A DNA stretch of 64,000 nucleotides from Mageeibacillus sp. UBA6980 (GTDB taxonomy: Bacteria > Bacillota > Clostridia > Saccharofermentanales > Saccharofermentanaceae). Below the pieces are notes generated by a model, which did no database searches, was not told the origin of the DNA, and saw only the letters and a list, made by a program, of their open reading frames with translations. Position 1 is the stretch's first letter. Every line of letters begins with the position of its first letter. Both the position numbers and the translations under genes were made by a program. The stretch is taken from assembly GCA_002450095.1 (NCBI GenBank), contig DJYK01000012.1:1-64000 (forward strand), written 5' to 3'. Positions 17,655-26,398 of the stretch are shown in pieces.

Positions 17655-18311
17655 ATGAAACTTATAATTCTCGGCGCTCCGGGATCCGGAAAAGGAACAA
17701 CGGCAACAGTTCTTCGTGAGAAGTATGATCTTGCACACATTTCCACGGGTGATATCTTCCGTGCGAACATAAAGAACGGAACTGAACTTGGAATTGAGGC
17801 AAAAAGCTATATAGATAAAGGTGCACTTGTACCTGATTCCGTTACTATCCGTATGGTTGAGGACAGATTGTCGCAGGATGACGTAAAGAACGGATATATC
17901 CTGGACGGTTTCCCCAGGACTCTGGCACAGGCCGAGGCTCTCGACGAGATCCTTGCAAAGAACGGATCTTCGATCGATGCAGTCCTTTCTATCGTTGTCG
18001 ACGATGAGATCATCAAGGACAGAGTATCTTCAAGAAGAGTATGCGAGAAGTGCGGTGCATCGTTTAACGTTCGCTTTAAGCCCACTAAGGTCGAAGGCAT
18101 ATGCGACGAGTGCGGCGGTAATGTGATCCAGAGAGCGGATGACAAGGCCGAGACGGTTGCAGCCAGACTTAAGACATATTATGAGAATACAAAGCCTCTC
18201 GTTGATTTCTATGAGGCAAGAGGTCTCATAGTCGAGGGAAGCAATGACAGATCTTCCGATGAGTGCATCGCTCAGATCGAAGACGGTCTTAAGGCTAAGG
18301 GCCTTATCTGA
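17655..18311 (+). CDS. adk: Adenylate kinase
   Basis: 218 residues; converts ATP plus AMP to two ADP. The P-loop GAPGSGKGT lies at residues 7-15, and the AMP site motifs (STGDIFR, GFPRT) are present. The LID domain is the long, zinc-binding type with four cysteines in two CxxC pairs (CEKCGASF and CDECGG), normal for Gram-positive bacteria. adk between secY and map is the common gene order. Confidence 0.98.
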   Translation: MKLIILGAPGSGKGTTATVLREKYDLAHISTGDIFRANIKNGTELGIEAKSYIDKGALVPDSVTIRMVEDRLSQDDVKNGYILDGFPRTLAQAEALDEILAKNGSSIDAVLSIVVDDEIIKDRVSSRRVCEKCGASFNVRFKPTKVEGICDECGGNVIQRADDKAETVAARLKTYYENTKPLVDFYEARGLIVEGSNDRSSDECIAQIEDGLKAKGLI

Positions 18312-18325
18312 TCGAAGGTGTACTG

Positions 18326-19096
18326 ATGATCGAGATATTATCAGATTATGAAATGGATAAAATGAGAGCCGCCGGAAAGCTCACGGCAGTTATATTAAGT
18401 GAGCTTCGTAAAGCGGCCAAACCCGGTGTGTCGACGAAGCATCTGGACGACATAGCCATGCAGATCATTAAGGAGGCCGGGGGATCTGCTCCCTGCGTAG
18501 GATACGGCAATCCTCCTTTTCCGGCTGCAATATGCACATCCGTAAATGATGTAGTCGTACACGGTATTCCCTCAAAGCATCAGATATTAAGAGAAGGCGA
18601 TATCGTCACGTGTGACGTCGTTGCTGAATTGGACGGGTATATGGGCGATGCCGCCAGGACTTTTCTCGTAGGAGAAGTAGACGAGAGAACAAGACTTCTT
18701 GTCGAGAGGACCAAAGAGGCATTCTTCAAGGGGCTTGAGAAAGCTCAGATCGGAAACCGCATCGGCGATATAAGTCATGCGGTACAGGAGTGCGCCGAAG
18801 GTTACGGTTACGGTGTCGTAAGAGAGTTGACGGGACACGGTATCGGCAGAGAAATGCATCAGGAGCCCGATGTTCCGAATTACGGAAAGGCCGGAAGAGG
18901 CCCGAGAATACAGAAGGGAATGGCTTTCTGTATCGAACCGATGATAAATATGGGCAGAAGGAACGTACTGCTCGGAGATGACGGATGGGCAGTCTGCTCG
19001 GCAGACGGACTTCCGACCGCGCATTACGAGAACACAATAATAATGACGGAAAACGGCCCTGAAATGACAACTTATGAGGAGGGACTTAATGGCTAA
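18326..19096 (+). CDS. map: Methionine aminopeptidase, type I
   Basis: 256 residues; removes N-terminal Met from new proteins using two metal ions. The metal ligands are visible: the two Asp of [18 protein letters not shown], His of [12 protein letters not shown], Glu of CIEPMINMG and Glu of [13 protein letters not shown]. It has no N-terminal SH3-binding or zinc extension. Its end overlaps infA by 8 nt. Confidence 0.98.
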   Translation: MIEILSDYEMDKMRAAGKLTAVILSELRKAAKPGVSTKHLDDIAMQIIKEAGGSAPCVGYGNPPFPAAICTSVNDVVVHGIPSKHQILREGDIVTCDVVAELDGYMGDAARTFLVGEVDERTRLLVERTKEAFFKGLEKAQIGNRIGDISHAVQECAEGYGYGVVRELTGHGIGREMHQEPDVPNYGKAGRGPRIQKGMAFCIEPMINMGRRNVLLGDDGWAVCSADGLPTAHYENTIIMTENGPEMTTYEEGLNG

Positions 19097-19310
19097 GGAA
19101 GACGTTATTGAAGTAGAGGGAATTGTTGAAGAGGCTTTACCCAATGCCACATTCAAGGTAAAACTTGATAACGGTTATGTTGTAATGGCATATATCTCAG
19201 GCAAGCTTCGTCAGAACTACATCAAGATACTGCCCGGTGACAAGGTAACAATGGAATTGTCACCTTATGACCTGTCCAAGGGAAGAATAACCTGGAGAGG
19301 TAAGAACTGA
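19089..19310 (+). CDS. infA: Translation initiation factor IF-1
   Basis: 73 residues, normal. IF-1 is an OB-fold protein that blocks the A site during initiation. The core ([27 protein letters not shown] and the end [17 protein letters not shown]) is typical. An in-frame ATG at 19074 exists, but GAGGAGGG at 19076-19083 and family length favour 19089. The start lies inside the end of map. The KOW-domain gene often found between map and infA in clostridia is absent. Confidence 0.97.
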   Translation: MAKEDVIEVEGIVEEALPNATFKVKLDNGYVVMAYISGKLRQNYIKILPGDKVTMELSPYDLSKGRITWRGKN

Positions 19311-19312
19311 TC

Positions 19313-19344
19313 GTGTTTTTTCCGAGATATCGGTGAAAAAACAC
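19313..19344 (+). other. Long hairpin between infA and the rpmJ promoter
   Basis: A stem of nine pairs (19313-19321 with 19336-19344) is extended by CCGA/TCGG across a 2-nt bulge and closed by a 4-nt loop. It starts 2 nt after the infA stop and ends directly before the -35 box. The outer stem is rich in A-T pairs with no T-run after it, so on the + strand it would act as a weak terminator at best. Confidence 0.55.
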
Positions 19345-19372
19345 TTGTCATTTCAAAAAAAGCTGTTAGAAT
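19345..19372 (+). promoter_or_regulatory. Promoter of the alpha-operon segment (rpmJ-rplQ)
   Basis: TTGTCA at 19345-19350 and TAGAAT at 19367-19372, 16-bp spacing, five of six consensus bases in each box. It lies 61 nt before rpmJ. Confidence 0.65.
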
Positions 19373-19433
19373 ATATTAGCGTGCGCGAAAAGCGCATTAT
19401 TTATGTAGCATAAAAAGCAGGAGGAGGAAGAAG

Positions 19434-19547
19434 ATGAAAGTCAGACCGTCGGTTAAGCCTATGTGCGAGAAGTGCAAGGTAATTCGCCGTCATGGCAAAG
19501 TCATGGTCATTTGTTCCGATCCTAAGCACAAGCAGGTGCAGGGATAA
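19434..19547 (+). CDS. rpmJ: 50S ribosomal protein bL36, zinc type
   Basis: 37 residues. The protein reads [16 protein letters not shown] to the end HKQVQG. The C+ zinc ligands are Cys11, Cys14, Cys27 and His32. bL36 stabilises helices of 23S rRNA near the peptidyl transferase region. GGAGGAGG precedes the ATG. It stands in the usual place between infA and rpsM. Confidence 0.98.
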   Translation: MKVRPSVKPMCEKCKVIRRHGKVMVICSDPKHKQVQG

Positions 19548-19742
19548 GAACAAAATCCGACTGCAGACAGATTTAGCCCTGTCTTAAGTCGCTCATCGCG
19601 GTACTGCTCTGTCCGCGGAAACAAAGAACAAGAAACTACAATGCTAGAAACACGACAAGTGGGGGCGGCTGTTCCCTGTAAAGAGAATTCCCTGTGCGTC
19701 GTCGTATGAAATTGCAAAATTACACCTAATGGAGGTAAAAAA
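19548..19742 (+). promoter_or_regulatory. 195-nt spacer/leader between rpmJ and rpsM
   Basis: The spacer is far longer than its neighbours and holds at least two hairpins: GACAG 19566-19570 with CTGTC 19579-19583, and CGCGG 19597-19601 with CCGCG 19613-19617. No ORF of size, T-tract or clear promoter was found. uS4 represses the alpha operon through the rpsM leader in enterobacteria, so a regulatory leader is plausible here but not shown. Confidence 0.35.
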
Positions 19743-20114
19743 ATGGCTCGTATTGCCGGTGTTGATTTGCCGAATGACAAGAGGATCGAGATCGCTCTTA
19801 CTTACATTTACGGCATAGGTACGACAAGCGCATCCAGCATCATCAAGAGTGCCGGATTGAATCCTGACACCAGGGTTAAAGATCTTACAGAGGATGAAGT
19901 CGCTAAGATCCGTGAGACTATTGAACGTGAGAACATCGTAGTCGAGGGTGACCTTAAGAGACAGGTTGCAAGTGATATCAAGCGTCTTACTGATATCAAC
20001 TGCTACAGAGGACGTCGTCACAGAATGGGCCTTCCCGTCAGAGGACAGCGTACAAAGACAAACGCACGTACCCGTAAGGGACCTAAGCGTACTGTCGCAG
20101 GTAAGAAGAAGTAA
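19743..20114 (+). CDS. rpsM: 30S ribosomal protein uS13
   Basis: 123 residues, normal. uS13 sits in the 30S head and contacts the P-site tRNA and 50S bridges. The signature [26 protein letters not shown] and the basic end ([21 protein letters not shown]) are typical. AATGGAGGT precedes the ATG. Confidence 0.98.
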   Translation: MARIAGVDLPNDKRIEIALTYIYGIGTTSASSIIKSAGLNPDTRVKDLTEDEVAKIRETIERENIVVEGDLKRQVASDIKRLTDINCYRGRRHRMGLPVRGQRTKTNARTRKGPKRTVAGKKK

Positions 20115-20130
20115 GGGGAGGCAAATCTAA

Positions 20131-20526
20131 ATGGCTAACAATAAACAAGCTAGTAGACCCAAGAGACGTGAGCGTAAGAATATTGTCGAAGGCGCTGCTC
20201 ACATCCACGCTACTTTTAACAATACTATCATTACAATTACTGATAAGGCCGGAAATGCTGTTTCCTGGTCTTCTGCAGGTATGCAGAACATGAGAGGTTC
20301 TCGTAAGGGTACGGCTTTTGCTGCTCAGATCGCTGCTGAGGATGCTGCCAAGAAGGCAGTCGATCACGGCATGAAGACAGTTGAAGTTTATGTTAAGGGA
20401 CCCGGAGCCGGTCGTGAGTCTGCCGTCAGAGCACTTAACACTGCAGGTCTTAACATTACGATGATCAAGGATGTTACGCCCGTTCCTCATAACGGATGCC
20501 GTCCTCCTAAGCGTCGCAGAGTTTAA
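20131..20526 (+). CDS. rpsK: 30S ribosomal protein uS11
   Basis: 131 residues, normal. A platform protein near the mRNA exit. The conserved parts ([43 protein letters not shown] and the end [18 protein letters not shown]) are complete. 16 nt after rpsM. Confidence 0.99.
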   Translation: MANNKQASRPKRRERKNIVEGAAHIHATFNNTIITITDKAGNAVSWSSAGMQNMRGSRKGTAFAAQIAAEDAAKKAVDHGMKTVEVYVKGPGAGRESAVRALNTAGLNITMIKDVTPVPHNGCRPPKRRRV

Positions 20527-20547
20527 TACGAAAGAGGGTAATTGAAT

Positions 20548-21144
20548 ATGGCAAGAGATATGACACCTGTCCTCAAGAAATGCAGGTCGCTCGGTATTGA
20601 ACCCGCAGTTCTTGGTATAGACAAGAAATCAACAAGACATAATAACGCTAGACCCAGGAAGACATCCGAATACGGTGTTCAGCTGAAGGAAAAGCAGAAG
20701 GCTAAGTTCATCTACGGCGTATTGGAGAAGCCTTTCAGAAACTATTTTGAGAAGGCTCAGAAGCTTCACTACGGCACAGTCGGAGAGAATCTCATGATCC
20801 TCCTCGAGACAAGACTTGACAACGTTCTTTTCAGAATGGGTTATGCAAGAACAAGAGATGAAGCAAAGCAGATCATCTCACATAAGAATATCAAGGTTAA
20901 CGGCAAGACAGTTAACATTCCTTCTTATCGTGTAAGCGTAGGCGACGAGATCGAGGTTAAGGATTCCGCCAAGTCCTCTCCCAGATTCAAGGAAATCTCC
21001 GAGAAGACAGAAGCATATGCAATCCCTGATTGGCTTTCAGTAGATCGCGAGAAGCTTTCAGGTAAGGTAAATGCGATCCCTGCCGCTGAGCAGATTGATG
21101 TTCCCGTTAACGCAGTTGCAATCGTCGAGTTGTACAGCAAGTAA
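20548..21144 (+). CDS. rpsD: 30S ribosomal protein uS4
   Basis: 198 residues, normal. A primary 16S rRNA binder and, in other bacteria, translational repressor of the alpha operon. The S4 domain (LETRLDNVLFRMGYARTRDEAKQIISHKNIKVNGKTVNIPSYRVSVGDEI) is complete. The N-terminal region has a single Cys and no zinc knuckle. The frame extends to a TTG at 20542; the ATG at 20548 is the likely start. Its place before rpoA is the usual order in Gram-positive anaerobes. Confidence 0.97.
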   Translation: MARDMTPVLKKCRSLGIEPAVLGIDKKSTRHNNARPRKTSEYGVQLKEKQKAKFIYGVLEKPFRNYFEKAQKLHYGTVGENLMILLETRLDNVLFRMGYARTRDEAKQIISHKNIKVNGKTVNIPSYRVSVGDEIEVKDSAKSSPRFKEISEKTEAYAIPDWLSVDREKLSGKVNAIPAAEQIDVPVNAVAIVELYSK

Positions 21145-21169
21145 TAGCCTGTAGGATCGGAGGAAAACT

Positions 21170-22120
21170 ATGAACGATATTTTACAGCCTACCATTGAGT
21201 GTAAAGAAAAAAGCGAAGATGGTTCTTACGGCAAATATGTCGTATCACCGCTCGAGCGCGGTTATGGCACAACGTTGGGTAATTCCCTGCGCAGAGTTCT
21301 TCTTTCTTCTCTTACCGGTGCTGCTGTTACAGCTATAAAGATCGATAATATCTACCACGAGTTCACAACGGTTCCCGGAATCATTGAAGACATGACGGAG
21401 ATCATTCTTAACATTAAGTCTATCCGTGTAAAGCTTCACAGCGATTCCCCCAAGACTGTCTGCCTCAGCGTACCTGAGGGCAAGACAGGTGAACTTAAGG
21501 CAGGAGACATTGTTCACGATGATGAGATCGAGATCGTAAATCCTGATCTTGTTATCGCTCACCTCAACGGTTCATCCAAGGTCTTCATGGAGTTAACGAT
21601 CAGCAAGGGTCGCGGATATAACACCGCAGAGCAGAATAAGGTAGAAGGTCAGGCGATCGGAATCATCGCTATCGATTCCATCTTCTCACCTATCAAGAAG
21701 GCTAACTTCGTTGTCGAGAATACACGTGTAGGCGCTCGTACAGACTATGACAGCCTGACACTTGAAGTCTGGACAGACGGTTCTATCGCAGTAGATGAGG
21801 CATTCTCTTCGGCTGCTGACATCCTTATCACACACTTAAGTCTTTTCAAGGCTTTGACGGATACGGACAGCGGTATCAGCTTTAAGGCTGTTGAGCCTAA
21901 GGCAGAGAAGAATTCCGAACTCAGCAAGGCGATCGAAGATCTTGATTTCTCAGTCCGCACATACAACTGCTTGAAGAGAGCGGCCATCAATACGGTCGGC
22001 GATCTTATAAGCAAGTCTGAAGACGAGATGATCAAGGTCAGAAACCTCGGAAAGAAGTCTCTCGATGAAGTCATCGCGAAGCTTTCCGATATGGGTCTGC
22101 ACCTGCAGGATGCAGAATAA
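21170..22120 (+). CDS. rpoA: RNA polymerase alpha subunit
   Basis: 316 residues, normal. The N-terminal domain dimerises to start polymerase assembly (KYVVSPLERGYGTTLGNSLRRVLLSSLTGAAV is the classic motif), and the C-terminal domain, after a short linker, binds UP elements and activators (YNCLKRAAINTVGDLISKSEDEMIKVRNLGKKSLDEV). GGAGG precedes the ATG. Expressed with rpsM-rpsK-rpsD and rplQ. Confidence 0.99.
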   Translation: MNDILQPTIECKEKSEDGSYGKYVVSPLERGYGTTLGNSLRRVLLSSLTGAAVTAIKIDNIYHEFTTVPGIIEDMTEIILNIKSIRVKLHSDSPKTVCLSVPEGKTGELKAGDIVHDDEIEIVNPDLVIAHLNGSSKVFMELTISKGRGYNTAEQNKVEGQAIGIIAIDSIFSPIKKANFVVENTRVGARTDYDSLTLEVWTDGSIAVDEAFSSAADILITHLSLFKALTDTDSGISFKAVEPKAEKNSELSKAIEDLDFSVRTYNCLKRAAINTVGDLISKSEDEMIKVRNLGKKSLDEVIAKLSDMGLHLQDAE

Positions 22121-22145
22121 GAGCACATTAGGAGGAAATTGATAT

Positions 22146-22670
22146 ATGGCAGTTAACAGAAAACTCGGCCGTCCGTCAGATCAGAAGCTTGCTATTCTTC
22201 GCAGCCTCTCTACAACTCTTGTAATCAACGGCAAGGTTGAGACTACGGTCGCCAGAGCTAAGGAAGTAAGTTCCATCGTTGACAAGCTTGTAGCAGATGC
22301 TATCAAGGAGAAGGACAACTTCACTACGAAGGATGTTACGGTATCGGCAGCAAAGCTTGACGGCAAGGGCAATAAGGTTCTTGTTACAAAGACATCCAAG
22401 AACGGCAACAAGTATGATGCAGTTGATCGTGAGATCAAGACAAAGACTGTTCAGGTTGACAGCGCATCAAGACTTGCAGCCAGAAAGAGAATGACATACT
22501 GGCTCATGAAGAGTCATGATTCCGAGGGTAAGGCTGTTAATCCCGTTAACAAGATGTTTGACGAGATTGCTCCCAGATATGAGGGCAGACAGGGCGGCTA
22601 TACAAGAGTTGTAAGACTCGGCGCAAGACGCGGTGACGGCTCTGAAATGGCTATCCTCGAGTTCGTTTGA
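22146..22670 (+). CDS. rplQ: 50S ribosomal protein bL17 with internal insertion
   Basis: 174 residues, against about 115-130 in many bacteria. The N-terminal core (RKLGRPSDQKLAILRSLSTTLVINGKVETTVARAKEV) and the C-terminal part (GGYTRVVRLGARRGDGSEMAILEFV) are typical. Between them, about residues 52-105, lies an added Lys-rich segment that replaces the short connector. Similar enlarged bL17 proteins occur in clostridia. A terminator follows, closing the ribosomal superoperon. Confidence 0.97.
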   Translation: MAVNRKLGRPSDQKLAILRSLSTTLVINGKVETTVARAKEVSSIVDKLVADAIKEKDNFTTKDVTVSAAKLDGKGNKVLVTKTSKNGNKYDAVDREIKTKTVQVDSASRLAARKRMTYWLMKSHDSEGKAVNPVNKMFDEIAPRYEGRQGGYTRVVRLGARRGDGSEMAILEFV

Positions 22671-22710
22671 TCTTCTTAAGATCCTGACGGATAACAGAAT
22701 ACAAAAACAG

Positions 22711-22739
22711 CGGGGCCTGCAATTTGCAGACCCCGTTTT
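22711..22739 (+). terminator. Terminator after rplQ
   Basis: An 11-bp stem with one C-A mismatch (22711-22721 with 22725-22735) and a 3-nt loop, followed by TTTT. It closes the alpha-operon segment 41 nt after the rplQ stop. The short T-run may leave some read-through into the ECF genes, for which no separate promoter is obvious. Confidence 0.8.
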
Positions 22740-22754
22740 CTTATTAGGGAATAT

Positions 22755-24533
22755 ATGATGGCAAGCGCGATAGACGTTACAAATGTTTCTTTCTCGTATA
22801 AAAGTGACGAGGGACAGGTTACCGGCAAAAAGGCTTTGGACAATATAAGCCTTGAGATTGCCGAAGGGTCTTACTGCGCTGTTCTGGGTCCTAACGGATC
22901 AGGCAAATCCACACTCGCAAAGATAATAGATGTGCTGGAATTTCCCGACGAAGGAAAGATAGTCGTACTCGGAAATGAGGTTACGGATGAGGAGAGCATA
23001 TACGGCATAAGAGAAAGATGCTCGTATGTCTTTCAGAATCCCGATAATCAGATCGTCGGTACTATAGTCGAAGAGGATGTGGCATTCGGTCCCGAGAATA
23101 TGGGGATACCTCTTCCCGAATTGAGAAACAGGGTGGATGATGCCCTTAAGTACGTCGGATTATATGAATTGAGAGGAAGAGAAGCCGCATCGCTATCGGG
23201 AGGACAGAAACAGAAACTGGCGATAGCAGGTGCATTGGCGATGAAGCCGGATGTACTTATCCTTGATGAGGCTACCGCGATGCTCGATCCCGTGAGCCGT
23301 GACGAATTCCTCGATCTTATCGAGAAGATGAACCGCGAGAAGGGGATCACGGTGCTTACCATTACGCACGACATGAACGAGGCAGCAAGATGCGACAAGA
23401 TATTCGTCATCGAGAACGGTAAGGTGACGATGTCCGGAACGGCTCCCGAGATATTCTCACATCCGAGAACAGTAAGAAATGCCGGATTGGATCTGCCTTT
23501 TGATGTTGATCTTCTCTACGAGATTGCCGAACTTGCCGAAGTTACGGTCGAGGAAAAGGATATAAGGAGCAGGGATTCCATTATCGATTCGGCGGTAAGG
23601 TTTGCCCTTATGGCCAAGACCATGCCCAAAGAACCGATAAGAAAAGTCCGTAAGCCGGGAAGAAAACTTCTGGAGATAAGTTCGTTGTCTCATTCCTACG
23701 ACGGCGGTAACAATTATGCGATACGTGACATTAACCTTGATGTGTATCAGGGCGAGATACTCGCCGTCGTCGGTAAGAGCGGCTGCGGAAAAACGACGCT
23801 GATATCACATCTTAACGGTCTTATAAGACCACAGTCGGGCGCGGTGCGTTTCTTCGATAAAGAAGGGAACGTATACTCTACCGACAGGAAAAAGGATGTA
23901 GCGCGCATAAGAAGGAGTGTGGGTCTTGTATTTCAGTATCCCGAATACCAGTTGTTTGAAGAAACGGTCGAGCGGGATATTGCATACGGTCTTATAAAGA
24001 CAGGTGCCTCCGAGGTTAATATAGAGGGCAGGGTAAAAGCAGCCGCATCTTTGTCGGGCGTAAGCGAGGATGTTCTAAGCCAAAGTCCTTTCGAGCTGTC
24101 AGGCGGACAGAAAAGAAGAGTTGCCCTGGCGGGTGTCCTCGTAATGAAACCGGACATAATGGTTCTCGACGAGCCCGCGGCAGGACTCGATCCTCTCGGA
24201 AGAAGGGATATGTTCGAGACGATCCTGGCTTTAAGAGAGACCGGTACGACGGTAGTCATCGTCTCTCATAACATGGATGAAGCCGCAAGATATGCCGACA
24301 GGATCGTATGCATAAACGATGGACGGATCGTCTCATGCGGTTCGCCTTCGGAGTTATTCGAGAGTGAGGAAAAGGCGGAAAGACTCGGCATATCCATGCC
24401 TATCCTGTATGGCTTCTCTGACGAGATAAAGAAGAGGATCATTAAGGAACGTCCGGGGGTCAGATTCAATCCGCCGTTCCCGGAGGCGTCGATGGAAGCG
24501 AGATCTATCGTAAGGAGCGTGCTCTCATGCTAA
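22755..24533 (+). CDS. ECF transporter ATPase, EcfA1-EcfA2 fusion
   Basis: 592-residue protein with two complete ABC ATPase domains. Domain 1: Walker A GPNGSGKST (about residues 45-53), LSGGQKQKLAIAGA, ILDEATAMLDP. Domain 2: Walker A GKSGCGKTT (about 339-347), LSGGQKRRVALAG, VLDEPAAGLDP. ECF transporters take up vitamins and metals with EcfA, EcfA', EcfT and an S subunit. In most Firmicutes the two ATPases are separate genes at this same place after rplQ; here they are one chain joined by a linker of about 50 residues. Both domains keep all catalytic motifs. Overlaps ecfT by 7 nt. Start is ATG at 22755 or 22758. Confidence 0.93.
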   Translation: MMASAIDVTNVSFSYKSDEGQVTGKKALDNISLEIAEGSYCAVLGPNGSGKSTLAKIIDVLEFPDEGKIVVLGNEVTDEESIYGIRERCSYVFQNPDNQIVGTIVEEDVAFGPENMGIPLPELRNRVDDALKYVGLYELRGREAASLSGGQKQKLAIAGALAMKPDVLILDEATAMLDPVSRDEFLDLIEKMNREKGITVLTITHDMNEAARCDKIFVIENGKVTMSGTAPEIFSHPRTVRNAGLDLPFDVDLLYEIAELAEVTVEEKDIRSRDSIIDSAVRFALMAKTMPKEPIRKVRKPGRKLLEISSLSHSYDGGNNYAIRDINLDVYQGEILAVVGKSGCGKTTLISHLNGLIRPQSGAVRFFDKEGNVYSTDRKKDVARIRRSVGLVFQYPEYQLFEETVERDIAYGLIKTGASEVNIEGRVKAAASLSGVSEDVLSQSPFELSGGQKRRVALAGVLVMKPDIMVLDEPAAGLDPLGRRDMFETILALRETGTTVVIVSHNMDEAARYADRIVCINDGRIVSCGSPSELFESEEKAERLGISMPILYGFSDEIKKRIIKERPGVRFNPPFPEASMEARSIVRSVLSC

Positions 24534-25339
24534 ACGATATAAGTCTCGGAAGGTTTGTAGATACGGGCTCGGTGCTTCATAAGACCGATCCGCGCTTTAA
24601 GGTAATCCTCTATATAGTGTATCTTGTGGCGATCTTTTACGTAAGATCGGTTGAGTCCATGGTGTTCCTGTTCTGGATAATACTGATCCAGCTGATCGTT
24701 GCCAAAATACCTCTTAAGACCATATGGTCGTCTTTAAAACCTATATTGCCGCTCGCTGTTTTCATATTCCTGATAAATGTCTTTACGATCAAGACCGGGA
24801 ATCTGATATTTAAGTGGAAGATCATAGAGGTTACGGACACAGGGCTTATGAGAGCCTTGTTAATGGCTGTCAGGATCTTATTCCTGATCCTGTCCACTTC
24901 CGTATTATTGACGCTCACGACAACTCCGCTGAAGATATCCGATGCGCTCGAATCTCTGTTATCACCTCTTAAGGTGTTCAATGTTCCGGTGCATGAGGCG
25001 TCGATGATGATGTCGATAGCATTGAGGTTCATTCCGACTCTGATCGAGGAGACCGATAAGATAATGAAAGCCCAGCAGTCGAGGGGAGCCGATTATGATA
25101 CCGGTACATTCATCAACCGGATCAAAGGATATATAACAGTACTGGTCCCTCTGTTTGTTTCTTCGTTTAAACGCGCCGAAGAGCTTGCGGTTGCAATGGA
25201 CGCAAGATGCTACAGAGGCGGGACGAACAGGACTAAGCTAAATCCTCTTAAGATAACCGGAAGGGATGTACTCATATTTGTCCTGTTCATGTCGGGGGCT
25301 GTCCTGCTTGTGCTGATCGAGTTGATCACAAGGCATTAA
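24527..25339 (+). CDS. ecfT: ECF transporter transmembrane subunit EcfT
   Basis: 270 residues, normal for EcfT, which couples the two ATPases to exchangeable substrate-binding S subunits. N-terminal FVDTGSVLHKTDPRFKVIL is the family start; the coupling helices carry the Ala-Arg-Gly type motifs, seen here as QSRGADYD and DARCYRGG. Five or so TM segments. No S subunit gene is nearby, as expected for a shared (group II) module, so the substrate is not given by context. Confidence 0.94.
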   Translation: MLNDISLGRFVDTGSVLHKTDPRFKVILYIVYLVAIFYVRSVESMVFLFWIILIQLIVAKIPLKTIWSSLKPILPLAVFIFLINVFTIKTGNLIFKWKIIEVTDTGLMRALLMAVRILFLILSTSVLLTLTTTPLKISDALESLLSPLKVFNVPVHEASMMMSIALRFIPTLIEETDKIMKAQQSRGADYDTGTFINRIKGYITVLVPLFVSSFKRAEELAVAMDARCYRGGTNRTKLNPLKITGRDVLIFVLFMSGAVLLVLIELITRH

Positions 25340-25410
25340 AACCGAATACTATCCGCGTTATATATGTGGTAAAATCAATTAGTTTTATTTTATTCAGGAG
25401 GGATTTTTTG

Positions 25411-26394
25411 ATGGCATACTATGTTGGCATCGATCTCGGAGGAACAAACATCAAGGCGGGTATCGTCGATGAACAGGGTAAGCTTTTAAATAAGCAGAGC
25501 ATTAAGACGAATGCAAACAGGCCCATGGAAGATATTATCCACGATATGGGTAAGCTTGCCGTAAGTGTAATAGAAGAGGCCGGCCTTAAGAAAGAGGATA
25601 TTTCGGCTATAGGAATCGGTTCCCCCGGAACTCCGGATAATAAAGCAGGTCTTCTTGTATATGCAGGAAACCTTCCTTTCAATATGGCCCCGATGAGAAA
25701 GCTTATAAGGGAGATAATCGATCTTCCGGTCTATATCGATAATGATGCCAACTGCGCGGCAATGGCCGAAGCGATCGCAGGTGCTGCCAAGGGTGCCAAG
25801 GATTCCGTAACGATCACACTCGGAACGGGAGTAGGCGCCGGTGTCATAATCGACGGCAAGATCTATTCCGGATTTAACCAGGCAGGATCGGAATTCGGAC
25901 ATACCGTCCTCGTATCGGGCGGTGTTCCCTGTACATGCGGACGAAGAGGCTGCTTCGAGTGTTATGCTTCAGCATCCGCTCTTGTAAGAATGACGAAAGA
26001 AGCTGCAGAGGCTCATCCTGAATCAAAGCTCAACGATGTTATCAGGGAAGAGGGTAAGGTAAACGGTAAGATCGCTTTTATCGCTCAGAGAATGGGTGAC
26101 GAGGTTGCGAACGGAGTAATCGATATGTACACCGATTACCTTGCGGACGGTCTTGCCAATGCCATCAATACGTTCATGCCCGAAGTCCTTGTAGTAGGAG
26201 GCGGTATCTGCAACGAAGGTGATCCGCTTCTTATCCCTATGACAGAGAAGACCATGAGCAGACCTTTCTATGGCCCCGGCGTAAAGAAGACAAGGATCGC
26301 ACTTGCACAGATGGGTAACGATGCGGGTATCGTCGGTGCTGCAATGATGGGTATGACATGCGTTCACGGAAACGTAGACGGAACTTCTTGCTGA
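25411..26394 (+). CDS. ROK-family sugar kinase, probable glucokinase
   Basis: 327 residues. ROK proteins are ATP-dependent sugar kinases or sugar-responsive repressors; there is no N-terminal helix-turn-helix, so this is a kinase. Seen are the phosphate motif GIDLGGTNIKAG, the catalytic region DNDANCAAMAE, the ATP motif TLGTGVGAGVIIDG, and the zinc motif CTCGRRGCFECYAS (near residue 174). The set fits glucokinase; N-acetylmannosamine or fructose kinase cannot be fully excluded. Start at 25411 chosen because AGGAGGG at 25396-25402 precedes it; the frame is open further upstream. Confidence 0.88.
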   Translation: MAYYVGIDLGGTNIKAGIVDEQGKLLNKQSIKTNANRPMEDIIHDMGKLAVSVIEEAGLKKEDISAIGIGSPGTPDNKAGLLVYAGNLPFNMAPMRKLIREIIDLPVYIDNDANCAAMAEAIAGAAKGAKDSVTITLGTGVGAGVIIDGKIYSGFNQAGSEFGHTVLVSGGVPCTCGRRGCFECYASASALVRMTKEAAEAHPESKLNDVIREEGKVNGKIAFIAQRMGDEVANGVIDMYTDYLADGLANAINTFMPEVLVVGGGICNEGDPLLIPMTEKTMSRPFYGPGVKKTRIALAQMGNDAGIVGAAMMGMTCVHGNVDGTSC

Positions 26395-26398
26395 TAAT

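Noticed and set aside
25340..25410. Promoter before the ROK kinase
   Set aside because: Several AT-rich -10-like strings exist, but none pairs with a convincing -35 box.
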